64,000 nt of DNA from Chamaecrista fasciculata (taxonomy: Eukaryota > Streptophyta > Magnoliopsida > Fabales > Fabaceae): contig QANZ01021861.1 in NCBI GenBank assembly GCA_003254925.1, positions 26,061-90,060 on the forward strand. The letters are read 5' to 3'. A program made the translations under genes and the position numbers. Positions 47,101-57,216 of the stretch are shown here, piece by piece. Under the pieces are notes generated by a model that was not told the DNA's origin, did no database searches, and saw only the letters and a list, made by a program, of their open reading frames with translations. Every line of letters begins with the position of its first letter. Positions within the stretch are counted from its first letter, which is position 1.

Positions 47101-47122
47101 GATGTCTGCACTACCTACTTGA
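41165..47122 (+). CDS. Multipass membrane protein related to the ZnT5/MTP12 N-terminal domain
   Basis: Ten plus-strand exons are 41165-41217, 41779-41971, 42082-42167, 43089-43173, 43569-43647, 43800-43930, 44030-44116, 44324-44436, 44983-45113 and 47010-47122 (1071 nt, 356 aa). Nine or ten hydrophobic segments are apparent. Motifs such as ILQKPWKGRPLS, ILWGKGLKSCGPVRAILAEY and IIFYADSIAEER align by eye with the N-terminal membrane half of vertebrate ZnT5 (SLC30A5). The cation-efflux domain of ZnT5/MTP12 is absent: the frame stops at QMSALPT followed by TGA. A secretory-pathway zinc role is therefore only inferred. The intron at 43648-43799 appears to be of the U12 AT-AC type; the others are GT-AG. 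Either of two adjacent ATGs (41165, 41168) may start translation. Intron 9 holds a Mutator-like element. Confidence 0.8.
44190..44243. repeat. (GT)n(CT)n(AT)n compound microsatellite
   Basis: Within intron 7 of the ZnT5-like gene: GTGTGTGTGTGT, then CTCTCTCTCTCT, then TATATATATA in succession. Confidence 0.85.
46050..46888. mobile_element. Mutator-like (Pack-type) element, copy 2, damaged right end
   Basis: The left arm begins GATAAATTACAGAAAAGGGC and contains the family phrases (CCTGTGGTTTGGCCCATTTT, GGTATATTTCCGTCCAAAAT). The right arm mirrors it up to AAATGGGCCAAA at about 46888. There the expected TAATTTACCC terminus is replaced by a second copy of internal arm sequence, so no target duplication is visible. 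The centre (about 46310-46690) is richer in G+C and carries a minus-strand frame (NFHFVSAFSHSPTHTDCSVV, RGDSEWRWYQYN) that looks like a captured coding fragment. I could not identify its source with confidence. The element lies in intron 9 of the ZnT5-like gene. Confidence 0.75.
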
Positions 47123-49619
47123 AGTATGCTTGTTTTCGAACCCTAGTTTTCATTTTCGATATTGGATTTTTTTCGTCTAATTGCTCACTTCTGGATTTTG
47201 TTTATGTTTGTGTGATAAGAACTGGATAGCAGGAAAACAAAACCAGAAGTGTTAGAATCTAAAACACTTGTAACACAATATATTTTTTAATATTCTTCTT
47301 GATGATCATAAAACAGCAAAAGTGGAGCATTTATAATGCTCAGTACAGCAAAGAGATGCATAAAATGGGCAGATGTGCTGCAGCACCAGTAACCAACATA
47401 AATCAACTAACAAATTGAAATGCAAGAGTGCTGTGTAGTGGGTGCGAGGAGCTCAATAAAAGGGAAAACATTACAAGTGCTACAAAAATAAAGGAAACCA
47501 TGCACGTGCTGGACTAAGGGACTAAAACTGAGAAATAATTTCCAGAAATAATACCTAGTAAAATATGCACTTCTGGACCTGTGTGTTTTTGTGCATATGA
47601 TAAAACGAGAATTATGGGCATAGGAACCTACTTTCCTTCATTTAGACCAAGAAATGTTGTAATTTGGCTAATATATTTCAGCTAATGTCCTCGCAACATA
47701 TCTGCCACGTGTGGTTAAGAGTTTTCTCTACTTTTTTCGTGGGCATGTAGTTAGTCTTTACTTATTGTCAATATAGAATAGGTGGATATGATCATATGAA
47801 GGTAGTTTGCTTTGAAGGTATTGGGGTTTTCTTTGAAGAATGGAAAAGACACTGTTGCAAATAGGATGTAAGTGAGGCTGAGTGTATGGAGAGCCGTCTT
47901 TACTCTTTAGGGATGGCATTGGTAGCTTCTGATAGTTGGTAGTGTGAGTCAGGACAACTTCTGAAAGAAATATTGAGACATTGGAAAGAAAAGGTGCATG
48001 TTACTGCACTTATGTCTTCTGCATTGAAGATGCAAGAGTGGGAATCATGATTAGGGAAATTAAAAGGGAACAGTATTAATTTAGCCCCTTGTAACCTTAA
48101 TACTGTTGAGCTAATTAGTATAACTGTAGAGCCCGATAACTTGAAAGCTAACGGCTGCTATCAAGCCTTAGTATGATATCCAATGTTGATTGCAATTTCT
48201 GGAACCCTATTAATGATGCTCATTTTCTTTTTGCCAGGCTATTTTCTTACTTGAAAGACATGATGAACTCAGTTCACCTAAAGCCTCTTGATACACTTTC
48301 ACCAGCAATTTCATTTTGTGGCTAGTGTTGAAATATCCCAAACTGCATGACATTGACAATGTGTTTATCCACGCATTCTTGGGACTTCCATTGCAGGGCT
48401 TATTGAATTGGCAAAGGAGATTCCTTAAGTTCTATGATTGATTTGAGGAGACTGAAGTGTAGTTATAATCCGCAAGTTCATTATTTTATGTTGTACAGGA
48501 TCTAGTATGTTAGTTCCTTGTAATTTTAATTTACTGGGCAATTTAATTTGAGTTCACTCCTAGTTTTTTTTAGTTAATTACAAAGTTGATAATATACATG
48601 GCCTTATAAGAATGTTACTTATATCTTTCAATACCAGTAATTTTAATTTACTGGGCAATTTAATTTGAGTTCATTCCTAGTTTTTTTTTAGTTAATTACA
48701 AAGTTGATAATATACATGGCCTTATAAGAATGTTACTTAAATCTTTCAATACCAGTGAGTGAATAACCTGTTTATGCTCACTAACTTAAAATCAGTTGGT
48801 TGCTTTGATTGGTAGCGTTATGAAAAGAAAGAGCACTTTTTCTGTCAACGATTTTGTTAAAATTTCTTGCATATTTGTTCAACCTATGAAAATCACTTCC
48901 AAATGGCCCAAAAAAAAAACACTTATTGCCAATAGCTACTTATCTAATGTTTTGGACAAAAATACTCATTAAAAAGATCACAACTATAATGTCAGGTTAA
49001 TATGGGCTTACATCACTTATAATTTATGAAACGAAAAAAGGAAAGTAACTGATGAAAATTATGAAACAAAAATCAAGAGAATGTTACAATATGCTAAAAC
49101 CTTTCTCGACCTTTAGGAGTATCAATTGTTGGATCAATGGTCTCAACAAAAAAAAAAATCCATCTGATAATGAAGTTGCAGCACCTGAGTTGATTATAAA
49201 AGGCTACTTCAGAAGGTCTTCCATTGTGAAGTGGTGCAACTTCACAGGACATATTGCACCTTAAAAAACCTTATCAATAAGTAAATTAACAAATTATCTA
49301 CATACGAGCAGGCTAGAAATGGGTTTTATTATTAAGTGATTTTACTATATTTAAGCATTTGTTCATGATTAACTCCTTATATTTCTTAAACTAGGTTTGT
49401 CTATTCTTTGTAAACTGCAGTTTGCTTAGAAAATTTTCAAGTGATGTCTCTCAACCAAAGTAATAAATAAATACATTTGAGACTTAACAAACAACCAATA
49501 ATGACATGTTTAAGAAACAAAAAAACTTGAAAGGATAATTATAGACATCTTGAAATTAGCGATTTTCTTTTTTGTTTCACTCAAATACTTGTTTGGTCTT
49601 GCATGAGCAGGTGCCCTCT
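47123..49619. other. Intergenic between convergent genes
   Basis: Both flanking genes end toward this interval, so it holds their 3' UTRs. No additional gene was recognised; the short open frames, such as 49052-49264, lack homology signs. A tandem duplication is listed separately. Confidence 0.45.
48521..48755. repeat. 117-bp tandem duplication
   Basis: Two adjacent copies (48521-48637 and 48638-48755) start TAATTTTAATTTACTGGGCA and end TCTTTCAATACCAG. They differ at only a few positions. Non-coding. Confidence 0.9.
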
Positions 49620-52600
49620 CTATAAGCCATGCTCTTTTGTCCTCGAAGGTTTGGCCAATGCTTTGGTGATGACGTGAGTAAGAATTCCAATGGGGCAAAA
49701 GAAAAGGCAAAGAGAAACTGAATGCCTGGTCTCTATTTCATTCTCCAGACCGTCATGAAACACCTGCCTGAATTCATCATCATCGATACAAAATTAGATC
49801 ACTTACTAACTGCACTGTCAAAACTCAAAACACAGGCTAGAGCCAGCCCATTTAGCTAAAAAAGAAAAGGCTAAAATGCAGAAAATCCTCTTGAACTTTA
49901 GTTATTGTGCAAAAAACTCTCTAAACTTTAAAAAGTGACAAAAGACTCCTTGAACTTTAAGAGTAGACAAAAATCTATAAAGAAACAAACATGATTTTTT
50001 CGATAAAAACTTTAACAAAAGGGGTTATTTGTACAAAATTGAAAGTTTAGAAAGATTTTTGTATGTTGACCAAAGTTTAGTAGGATTTTCTGCATTTTAG
50101 CAAAAAAAAAAAAAAGGAACATGAAGAGAAGAAAAAAATAATGGCAGGACCTTGCAGCAAAAAGATCTATAACCAGCAAGTGAATCCAGGCGGAGGCTAA
50201 AGTCATCTCACTGGAGAACATTTTTCCTATACTAGACAGCTGTATCATCATGTATCCCAGAAAGAAAGTTAAAGTAAGAAATACAGAGTTGGATAGAAAA
50301 GTATATGAAAGTGAAAAATTAAACTTATGAATGAATACACGCACACACACCTCTGGTAGCAAGTATTTGCTTGCAAATATCAGTCGCACTGTCTCAGGGG
50401 TCCAAGAAAGGTACAGTAGATATGCATACAGAACACCAAGCACAATGTACGGTATACTACTTTCCATAGACTTCTTAGTCTGCATTTTTGCATGTTGGAA
50501 AGTAAATTAGATGGATAAACAAAGGAATCAAAACCCGATGATTTGCAGGGAATAAGCAAGGAAAAATATCAGAAGGTTACCGAACTAACAATTTAATGCT
50601 ATGGATTAAGAAAATTCAAAGTATCAAGAAAGCTCAAAACCAAGGCATACAAACTTACAATTAAGGACCGTCACATATTATTCACATTTGTAAAACGATT
50701 TCATCATGAACCAAATAATAGAAGATGAGTTAAGAAACATACTAGTTCAGATTTAGGAGCTAGAACCATGAGTGTGTAGAATGGTAGTACTGCTGCTGTT
50801 CCCAGTGTAAAGACACTGCTAGCAAGTTGAGGACCAGCCATCCCTATAACATATGGACAGGGAAATCAAAATAGGGAACTAATGTAGTCATCTCCAATCT
50901 ATGCAAAAAGGAATGTCAAAAGATCGACTATAATATAATTACTTCACCACTTTGTTATATGGAATTACTAATAATATCAGTCATATTTATTCTCACAAAT
51001 ATAGAATGCTAACTGAAATCCTATTGTCACGTCAAATCTTATGCACTAAGCTGGGCTAATTGTAGGAAATCTAAACGTACATGTAATACTCTTCTATAAC
51101 CTTCCCCCACTCTCATCAATGAGCAATAAATGGAGATACAGAAAATAAAATGAGGCAACCAATTCTTGTAAACACTAGTGGCCTTATTATACACACAAAA
51201 ATCACAAGAATGATGCAAGGAATTTCCCAGTAAGATGCAGGAAACATGGCAGGACATCAATTCCAAAGTCTTGTTTGCCTTCCCTCAAAATAGTTAATCA
51301 CTAGACTATTTGGGTAACAACTACTTTGACTTATTGTCCAGATTTATTTCAAGCAGAGAACATAGTCAACTTCCAACTGCACCAGTAAGTTAAAACAAAT
51401 TTTCAAGTTACTCCAGCTTTTAAGACTTCTGGTCTTTAGTTTAAATGAATTTTCCAGGCTTTCAGCCGAAGTTAAAAGCATTACACAGGGTAACAGAAGA
51501 GGAATAATTCAGAAAAAAAAAAAATACATTTAATATCGGCACCTACATAAAAATTGTAGCAAAGAAGATACACAGCAAAAGGCACAACGGGATTATCTCT
51601 AGTCTCTAAAACTTCTAGAAAAAAACAAAGCAGGTTAATCGAGCAAGCATCCAAAACAGTCAAAGTCGAATATTACTCACTCGCCAACCCCCTCACATTG
51701 TGTTATCAAGTATACAATATCAAAGTGCCAATTCAAAATTATATTAGGCCCTTGGGAGCTCATATATAATGATACATGAGTATCTGCGAAAAGCATAAGC
51801 TAATTTTATGATTTTATGCTCATATATCTATCCTTCTTTTTTTTTTAAATCTTTTTATTGTTAAACACCATATCCATAAGAAAAATACAACCATCAACTT
51901 GTACCTGAAATTACAACTGTATCCAGTTGTATTCCCAAAACTCCTCACAACTAATCTTTCTTCTGTTGAAAGAGTAACTAGTTAATGAAGTAATGTCCTG
52001 CAGTGAATGATATGATAGTGATAGGAATACAGGGGCAAATTTTGTGGGTTAAATTGATGATAGATCAGTGAAAGTAACTGGTCAGCAAAATATTGTGACA
52101 AAGAACCTCCAATTTCTGTTACTTTAAGCTAGGAGACATAGTATTGGCAATTATGTGTAACATTAAATTATTACAAACTTAAGTGCTTAAACTATTTGGG
52201 ATGCTTCAATACTGGTATCAGATAGAAAGAAAAATAAAATAAAATCATCATGTGTAGCATGAAAAGGAATTACATGAAGCATATACTCCACTGCTTTTTC
52301 CATAAAGAATTTTCACAACTTTTGGTTTAGGAATTACTCTTGATCCTCCTACAAAACTCCAGTCTCCACCCAAGTTGACCCTATTCCTCACACAGACTCG
52401 TTTATTAAGCTCAGCAGCATTACTTCTGACAGCAAAAGAAAACCCGTGTCCTCTTCTAGTCTGCCTCAAGTGATCAATCTGCAAGAAATAGAACCCTTCA
52501 CTGTAAGCAAACTTCTTAAGCGTAGAGCACACGACATATATACCATGTTATTGATACATAAAAACAGACAAAGTACATGGTTATGTTGTCTATCTTCCAT

Positions 52601-53209
52601 TACAATAAGCAAGTGCTATCTGAACAGACCCAAGCCAATATTTGCTATCTCAGGGAAAGAAGAGAAAGAGAGAGAGAGGAGCAGAGTTAAGCTTCACGGC
52701 ATGCAGAAAAGGATGCTTGATTTGTAGAGCAAGAACATGATGAGAAAACTTTATTTCAGCTCTCAAAAGTAAAACTGCATAAACATAAGATTTAAGGTAG
52801 CAAAGACAGAAACAATTTTGGCAGTAGAAGCTCCTTTTGAAATTATTATATAACCAGCATGCAACTATAGATCCATAGAATGCCAAAAACTTCCACCACA
52901 GATCTATCAAATCTTAAGGCAAAAACCCCAGAAATGCCCTGTTCATTACCAAGTCCTACTGATACAAATCTACTCAAGATGGTCAAATTCAATCACAAAT
53001 CCATCCAAAACGAGCACACACACACACACACACAAATAGAGCAACTAATGAAAAAGGAAAACCAAAAAGCGAAATCCATCGAACCTCAAGTAAGACAAAA
53101 TCGGAAGCAGAAACAAAATCAAACAAACAATCGGATAGCAGAGAAAGCGTATGAGTGTAGGTACCTTCAATGGCGGGAGAGAATGCGAAAGGGAAGCAGA
53201 GAAAGCCAT
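49620..53209 (-). CDS. ABA4: ABA4-type neoxanthin synthesis protein, chloroplastic (DUF4281)
   Basis: ABA4 is a plastid membrane protein required to convert violaxanthin to neoxanthin, a precursor of abscisic acid. Six minus-strand exons are 53165-53209, 52274-52478, 50743-50843, 50351-50479, 50151-50239 and 49620-49767 (717 nt, 238 aa), all GT-AG and in phase. The N-terminal 80 or so residues ([15 protein letters not shown], then [20 protein letters not shown]) form a transit peptide. The conserved membrane domain follows: [60 protein letters not shown] and the RQVFHDG...[14 protein letters not shown] ending. The length is close to Arabidopsis ABA4 (about 220 aa). Intron 5 contains a short inverted-repeat element. 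In Arabidopsis a PMI gene is the direct neighbour of ABA4, consistent with PMI also lying in this window. Confidence 0.95.
49870..50101. mobile_element. Short inverted-repeat element in ABA4 intron 5
   Basis: The ends GGCTAAAATGCAGAAAATCC and, from the other strand, GCTAAAATGCAGAAAATCCT are inverted over about 30 bp. Internal CTTTAGTTATTGTGC and AAAAAACTCTCTAAACTTTA match the element at 22970-23296. Confidence 0.7.
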
Positions 53210-54137
53210 AAGTGAGGAATGAGAGATTGAACAAGAATGGGCGCTTCTTCATATATAGAAAAATGCACAGTGGAGAGAAGAATGACGGAGAAATCCACTA
53301 AGGAAAAGGAAGAAATAGAGGAGAAGAGAGAGTACTAGCGCACTAACGCTCACAGTGGAAGAATATGTATATTATCAATGAAATGAAATGGAAATGGAAG
53401 ACAGAGAGGTAAAGAAAGAAAGAAAGAAAGAAAGAAAGGAGAGGAGTGTAAGAAAGAAACTAAGAAAGCGAGCTAAATTAGGATTTAGGAGGCAACGTTC
53501 AATTCAATATCATATCATCTCATACAGTCTGCACTATCTTTTGTCTCTTGTGATGCTTTTTGCGTATTTGGATTTTGGCATCAATTCTCTATTGGTTACC
53601 TGAATTCTCAAAAGCTTTGATTTGTGGTCACTGTTATTATTACAGAGAGTACATTTATAGCACTCTTGGACAGCGTAGTTAATTAAGATCGAGATCTTAT
53701 TTAAAATCGAAAGAGGTATAAGATCCGATCTGCAATCGTAAGTTCCTATAATTTCCTTAAAAAATATTATATAAATTATATAAACAATTACTAATATCTA
53801 TCTATGAATATATATATAAATGTTCATAAGTCATAAATTCATCTTATAATATGTCTCAAGATCTTTATCCAACATCATCAATTTATAGTCTCAACATGTA
53901 ATTAGCTAATTATCAAGATGTCTAAAAAGTTTATCATAAGTTCAGTAAAAAATTAACAAAAACAAGGCAACAACCATAAGTAACATTACAAATTTAGAAC
54001 ATCATTATCAAAAAGTTCATCCAAGCATATATCACACATTAAAATCATCATCATCAATATCTCTCATTTCTATTTCATCCAATGGAATCTCCAAACAGTG
54101 CCACGAGGTTCAACATTTTCTACTTCTTGAACTTTTA
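53210..54137. other. ABA4 upstream region and intergenic DNA
   Basis: Contains the 5' leader and promoter of the minus-strand ABA4, with purine-rich tracts (GAGAGA runs near 53270-53330) and an (AAAG)n microsatellite at about 53413-53440. No other gene. Confidence 0.45.
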
Positions 54138-54559
54138 GGGTATGTTTGGATGGGGTGTCAATGGGGGAATGGAGAGGAGAGGAAGGGACAAAAGGTAAAA
54201 AAATTATGTTTGGAAGTTTTTTTATGGAAGAGTGGAGTGGATAAGGAGGGACACTTGGCACCCCAAAATTCAATTTTTGCTGGCACCCCAAATTGGGGTG
54301 CCAAGGAAGGAGTGGACAGTTTTATAATTTTTTAATGATAATTATATCCTTATACTAACTAAAATTAACATGTGTCCACTTCATTCCATTCCATTACTAA
54401 TAACTTCCAAACAAGATTAACAAGTGTCCATTCCTTTCCTCGTTAAAAACTCACAAACAACATATCTACTGAGTCCATTAATATCCTCTCCTCTCCACTC
54501 TATTAGTGTCCATTAATGTCCTCTCCTCTCCATCCTCACTAAAACTCCCAAACATAGCC
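54138..54559. mobile_element. PIF/Harbinger-like MITE, copy 2 (422 bp)
   Basis: Same length and nearly the same sequence as 4749-5170, including the GGGTATGTTTGG / CCAAACATAGCC ends and the inner GGCACCCCAAA palindrome. The left flank is TTA and the right flank TAA, so the target duplication is imperfect here. Confidence 0.75.
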
Positions 54560-55416
54560 TAAAGGCTTCGTCTTCTACTTCATTTTATGTCTTCATCTCT
54601 TTTTTCATTATTCTCAGTGATCCATTCATCATCAGAAGAAAGATCTTCTATGTTGTTAAGCTCCCTTATAGTTCTTTTCCCTTTCAATTTTCGATTAAAT
54701 ATAACATAGCCCAACTCATTCATCTTTTTTTGAATCATACGATTCATTTTCTTCGTGTAAACCTAAATAATGAATAGTTATAAATAATTAACTTAACTAT
54801 ATAAAGAGAATAAAATAAGATTTGTAAAAAAATAAGTCATGTTTAAAGTTTTTTACCCTCTTAAAAGTACTTCAATTACGTTCATATCCTAAAAAACAAG
54901 TTAAGCTCAATATTTGACAAGTTAAGCTCAATATTCGAACAACAAAATTAGAGTTTTCAATTTTTGGGTGTTTAAAATGAAGCATTTTGGACCCTAAAAA
55001 AAAAAAAAAAGTCCCCAACAGCAACATTTTGGACCTTTTTTAAAAAAAAAATAGGATCGGTGAAATCTTACGATCTTACGATTAAAATAGCGATCATATC
55101 ACGATCTTGCTCAAAAACGATCCTGCACCCAATTTAACTAGATCTTGCCTTGCAAGATCGTAAGATATTACGATTTAAATCTAGATCTTGACTACACTGC
55201 TCTTAGGTAATTCTAGTTTTTTTTGCTTAAAAAAAAATTCAAGTAAGTTGGGCACACGGGCTCACTAAAGCTATGACATGTCTCCAAGCTCTATGAGCAC
55301 TTACAAAAATATTTACAAATCAACTATCAATAAAGCCCCTACATCAAGGGGATTCAAACTTTATGATATAAACCTTGCTAAGCAATTGCACTTACACATT
55401 CTCATTTGAAATTGAT
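54560..55416. other. Intergenic, no gene seen
   Basis: AT-rich sequence with homopolymer A/T runs near 55000-55050 and short quasi-palindromes around GATCTTACGAT at about 55065-55175. No coding signal. Confidence 0.4.
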
Positions 55417-55820
55417 TAAAGTACACTTTTGATCTCATAACTTTAGCAAATGTCTCAATTTGGTTTCATAACTTTTTTTGTTGCAATTTTGATCCCATAA
55501 CTTTAGCAAAGGTCTTAATTTGGTCCCATAACTTTTTTTGTTGCAATTTTAGTCTCATAACTTCTGAAAACGTCCCACCGTTGGTTCCAAGCTGATTTCC
55601 ATCCATTTTTTGCCGTTAAAGATGATCTGACATACTGAGTTGAATGATGACGTGACAAATATGGGTGAAGTGAATTTAAGGACAAATAATTGATGGAAAT
55701 CAGCTTGTGACCAACGGTGAGACGTTTTCAAAAGTTATGAGACCAAAATTGGAACAAAAAAAGTTATGAGACCAAATTGAGACATTTGTCAAAGTTATGT
55801 GACCAAAAGTGCACTTTAGC
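55417..55820. mobile_element. 'GTGCACTTT' MITE family, copy B
   Basis: The left end (AAAGTACACTTTTGATCTCA) and the right end (GTGACCAAAAGTGCACTTTA) are inverted. The modules TCTCAATTTGGT and GTTATGAGACCAAA recur. A central segment of about 150 bp is also mirrored (GGTTCCAAGCTGATTTCCAT / ATGGAAATCAGCTTGTGACC). Confidence 0.75.
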
Positions 55821-56227
55821 CTCTAAAATTTTAAACTGCAATTTCTGAATAGTTAACAAAGAAGTATTAAAAAGAATGAAGATTCAACTTAAGTATTAAA
55901 ATAATCTCATTATGAAATATTAAAGTTAATGCAGTTTGCTTATTGAAATTAAGTCAACATTCAAGAATTATAAAATCGAAAAAGTTTAATTAATTTGGCA
56001 TAAATTTTAATCATTTGCAGTATCTAATATCAATTTACCATAAGTCATAAAATTTTACCAACTCAATTAATAAATTTTGCCGCGGGAGCATAAGAAATGT
56101 ACTCATGGATATAAACCATGAAATGAGTTATTTAAATATTTCTTTGGTAGACATTAACATTAGCAAGGAGACAAAAATGAAAAATAATAATAAATTACGT
56201 TAACCTTTCATATGAACCAAAAAGCGA

Positions 56228-56420
56228 TTCCGGGAAACCAAGTTTGGTTGATCTAATGGTCGAGTTCACTAGATCGCTTAGGCAAGGTCGGGGGTTCAAA
56301 TCTCGCCTTGTGTATGCAGTAATCAATTGGCTAGCGACAAACCCTTAAATGGAGCATCGATCCACGGAGGATTAGTTCTTAGGCTAGGGATACCTTGGGA
56401 AACTAAAAAAAACGATTCCA
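56228..56420 (+). mobile_element. tRNA-derived SINE (second type)
   Basis: From about 56236 the sequence reads like a tRNA-derived SINE: GGTTGATCTAATGGTCGAGT (A-box-like), GGGTTCAAATCTCGCCTTG (B box), then a non-tRNA body (GGCTAGCGACAAACCCTTAA, GGAGGATTAGTTCTTAGGC, GGATACCTTGGGAAAC) and an A-rich tail. Short direct repeats containing CGATTCC lie at about 56225 and 56412. Its body differs from the Au-type SINE at 2773. Confidence 0.75.
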
Positions 56421-56478
56421 AGGGACAACCAGGTCGGGTAATTAATTAAGAACCATTAATTTTTGCTTATAAATTTTT

Positions 56479-56963
56479 AGGTCAAATAGTCATTTTGATC
56501 CTAATGTTCATTTTAGTCTTTTATGTTAATCCTAAATATTAGCAAAATATTTCATTTTGGTCCCAAACTATTAAATATGATTATATTTATCTCGTTTCAA
56601 GTTCGAATGTGACGAGTTCAGAACTATGTATTGTTCTCCAAAAGTACTTTTTCTATCCAGTTGAGGCCGCCAGCAAACGAGGTCAAATCAATCTTGAAAT
56701 ATAGTTCGTTTTACAATCAAACAAGCAAAATTGATCATATCTCTTTCATTTCAAGTTCGAATGTAATGAATTCAAAGCTACGAGTTACTTTTAACGAGTC
56801 ATTTGAACTTGAAATGAGAGACAACAAATATGATCAAATTTAATAGTTTGGGATCGAAATGAAATATTTTACCAGCATTTAAGACAAATTTGAACATTTT
56901 AAAACATATGGACCAAAATAAACATTAGAGTATACATTTAGGACCAAAATGACACTTTGACCT
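56479..56963. mobile_element. Inverted-repeat MITE (~485 bp)
   Basis: The ends AGGTCAAATAGTCATTTTGA and, from the other strand, AGGTCAAAGTGTCATTTTGG are inverted. The inner arms share TTTCAAGTTCGAATGT / CATTTGAACTTGAAATGAG-like blocks. The frame at 56631-56843 falls within the palindrome and is not a gene. Confidence 0.65.
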
Positions 56964-57216
56964 ATATAAATATACATAGATCTAACAAATGACTCAAACA
57001 ACTAAATGTAATTTTTTTTCCCCCTATTTTAATGCTCCATATATAGCTATACACTCTTATTGAAGAATGAACACCATATATATATATGACCAACTTTTCT
57101 TTATGTATGTTTGTCCATGAAAAACAATCTGAATATATAGACATCCTTCATCAACAAATCAAATCAAGAAAGATTACTATATATATAATGATCATCATCA
57201 TATCAATCAAGAGGAA

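Noticed and set aside
56236..56310. tRNA-like segment as a tRNA gene
   Set aside because: Same reasoning: only the promoter-like boxes are tRNA-like, and the sequence continues into a SINE body and A-rich tail.
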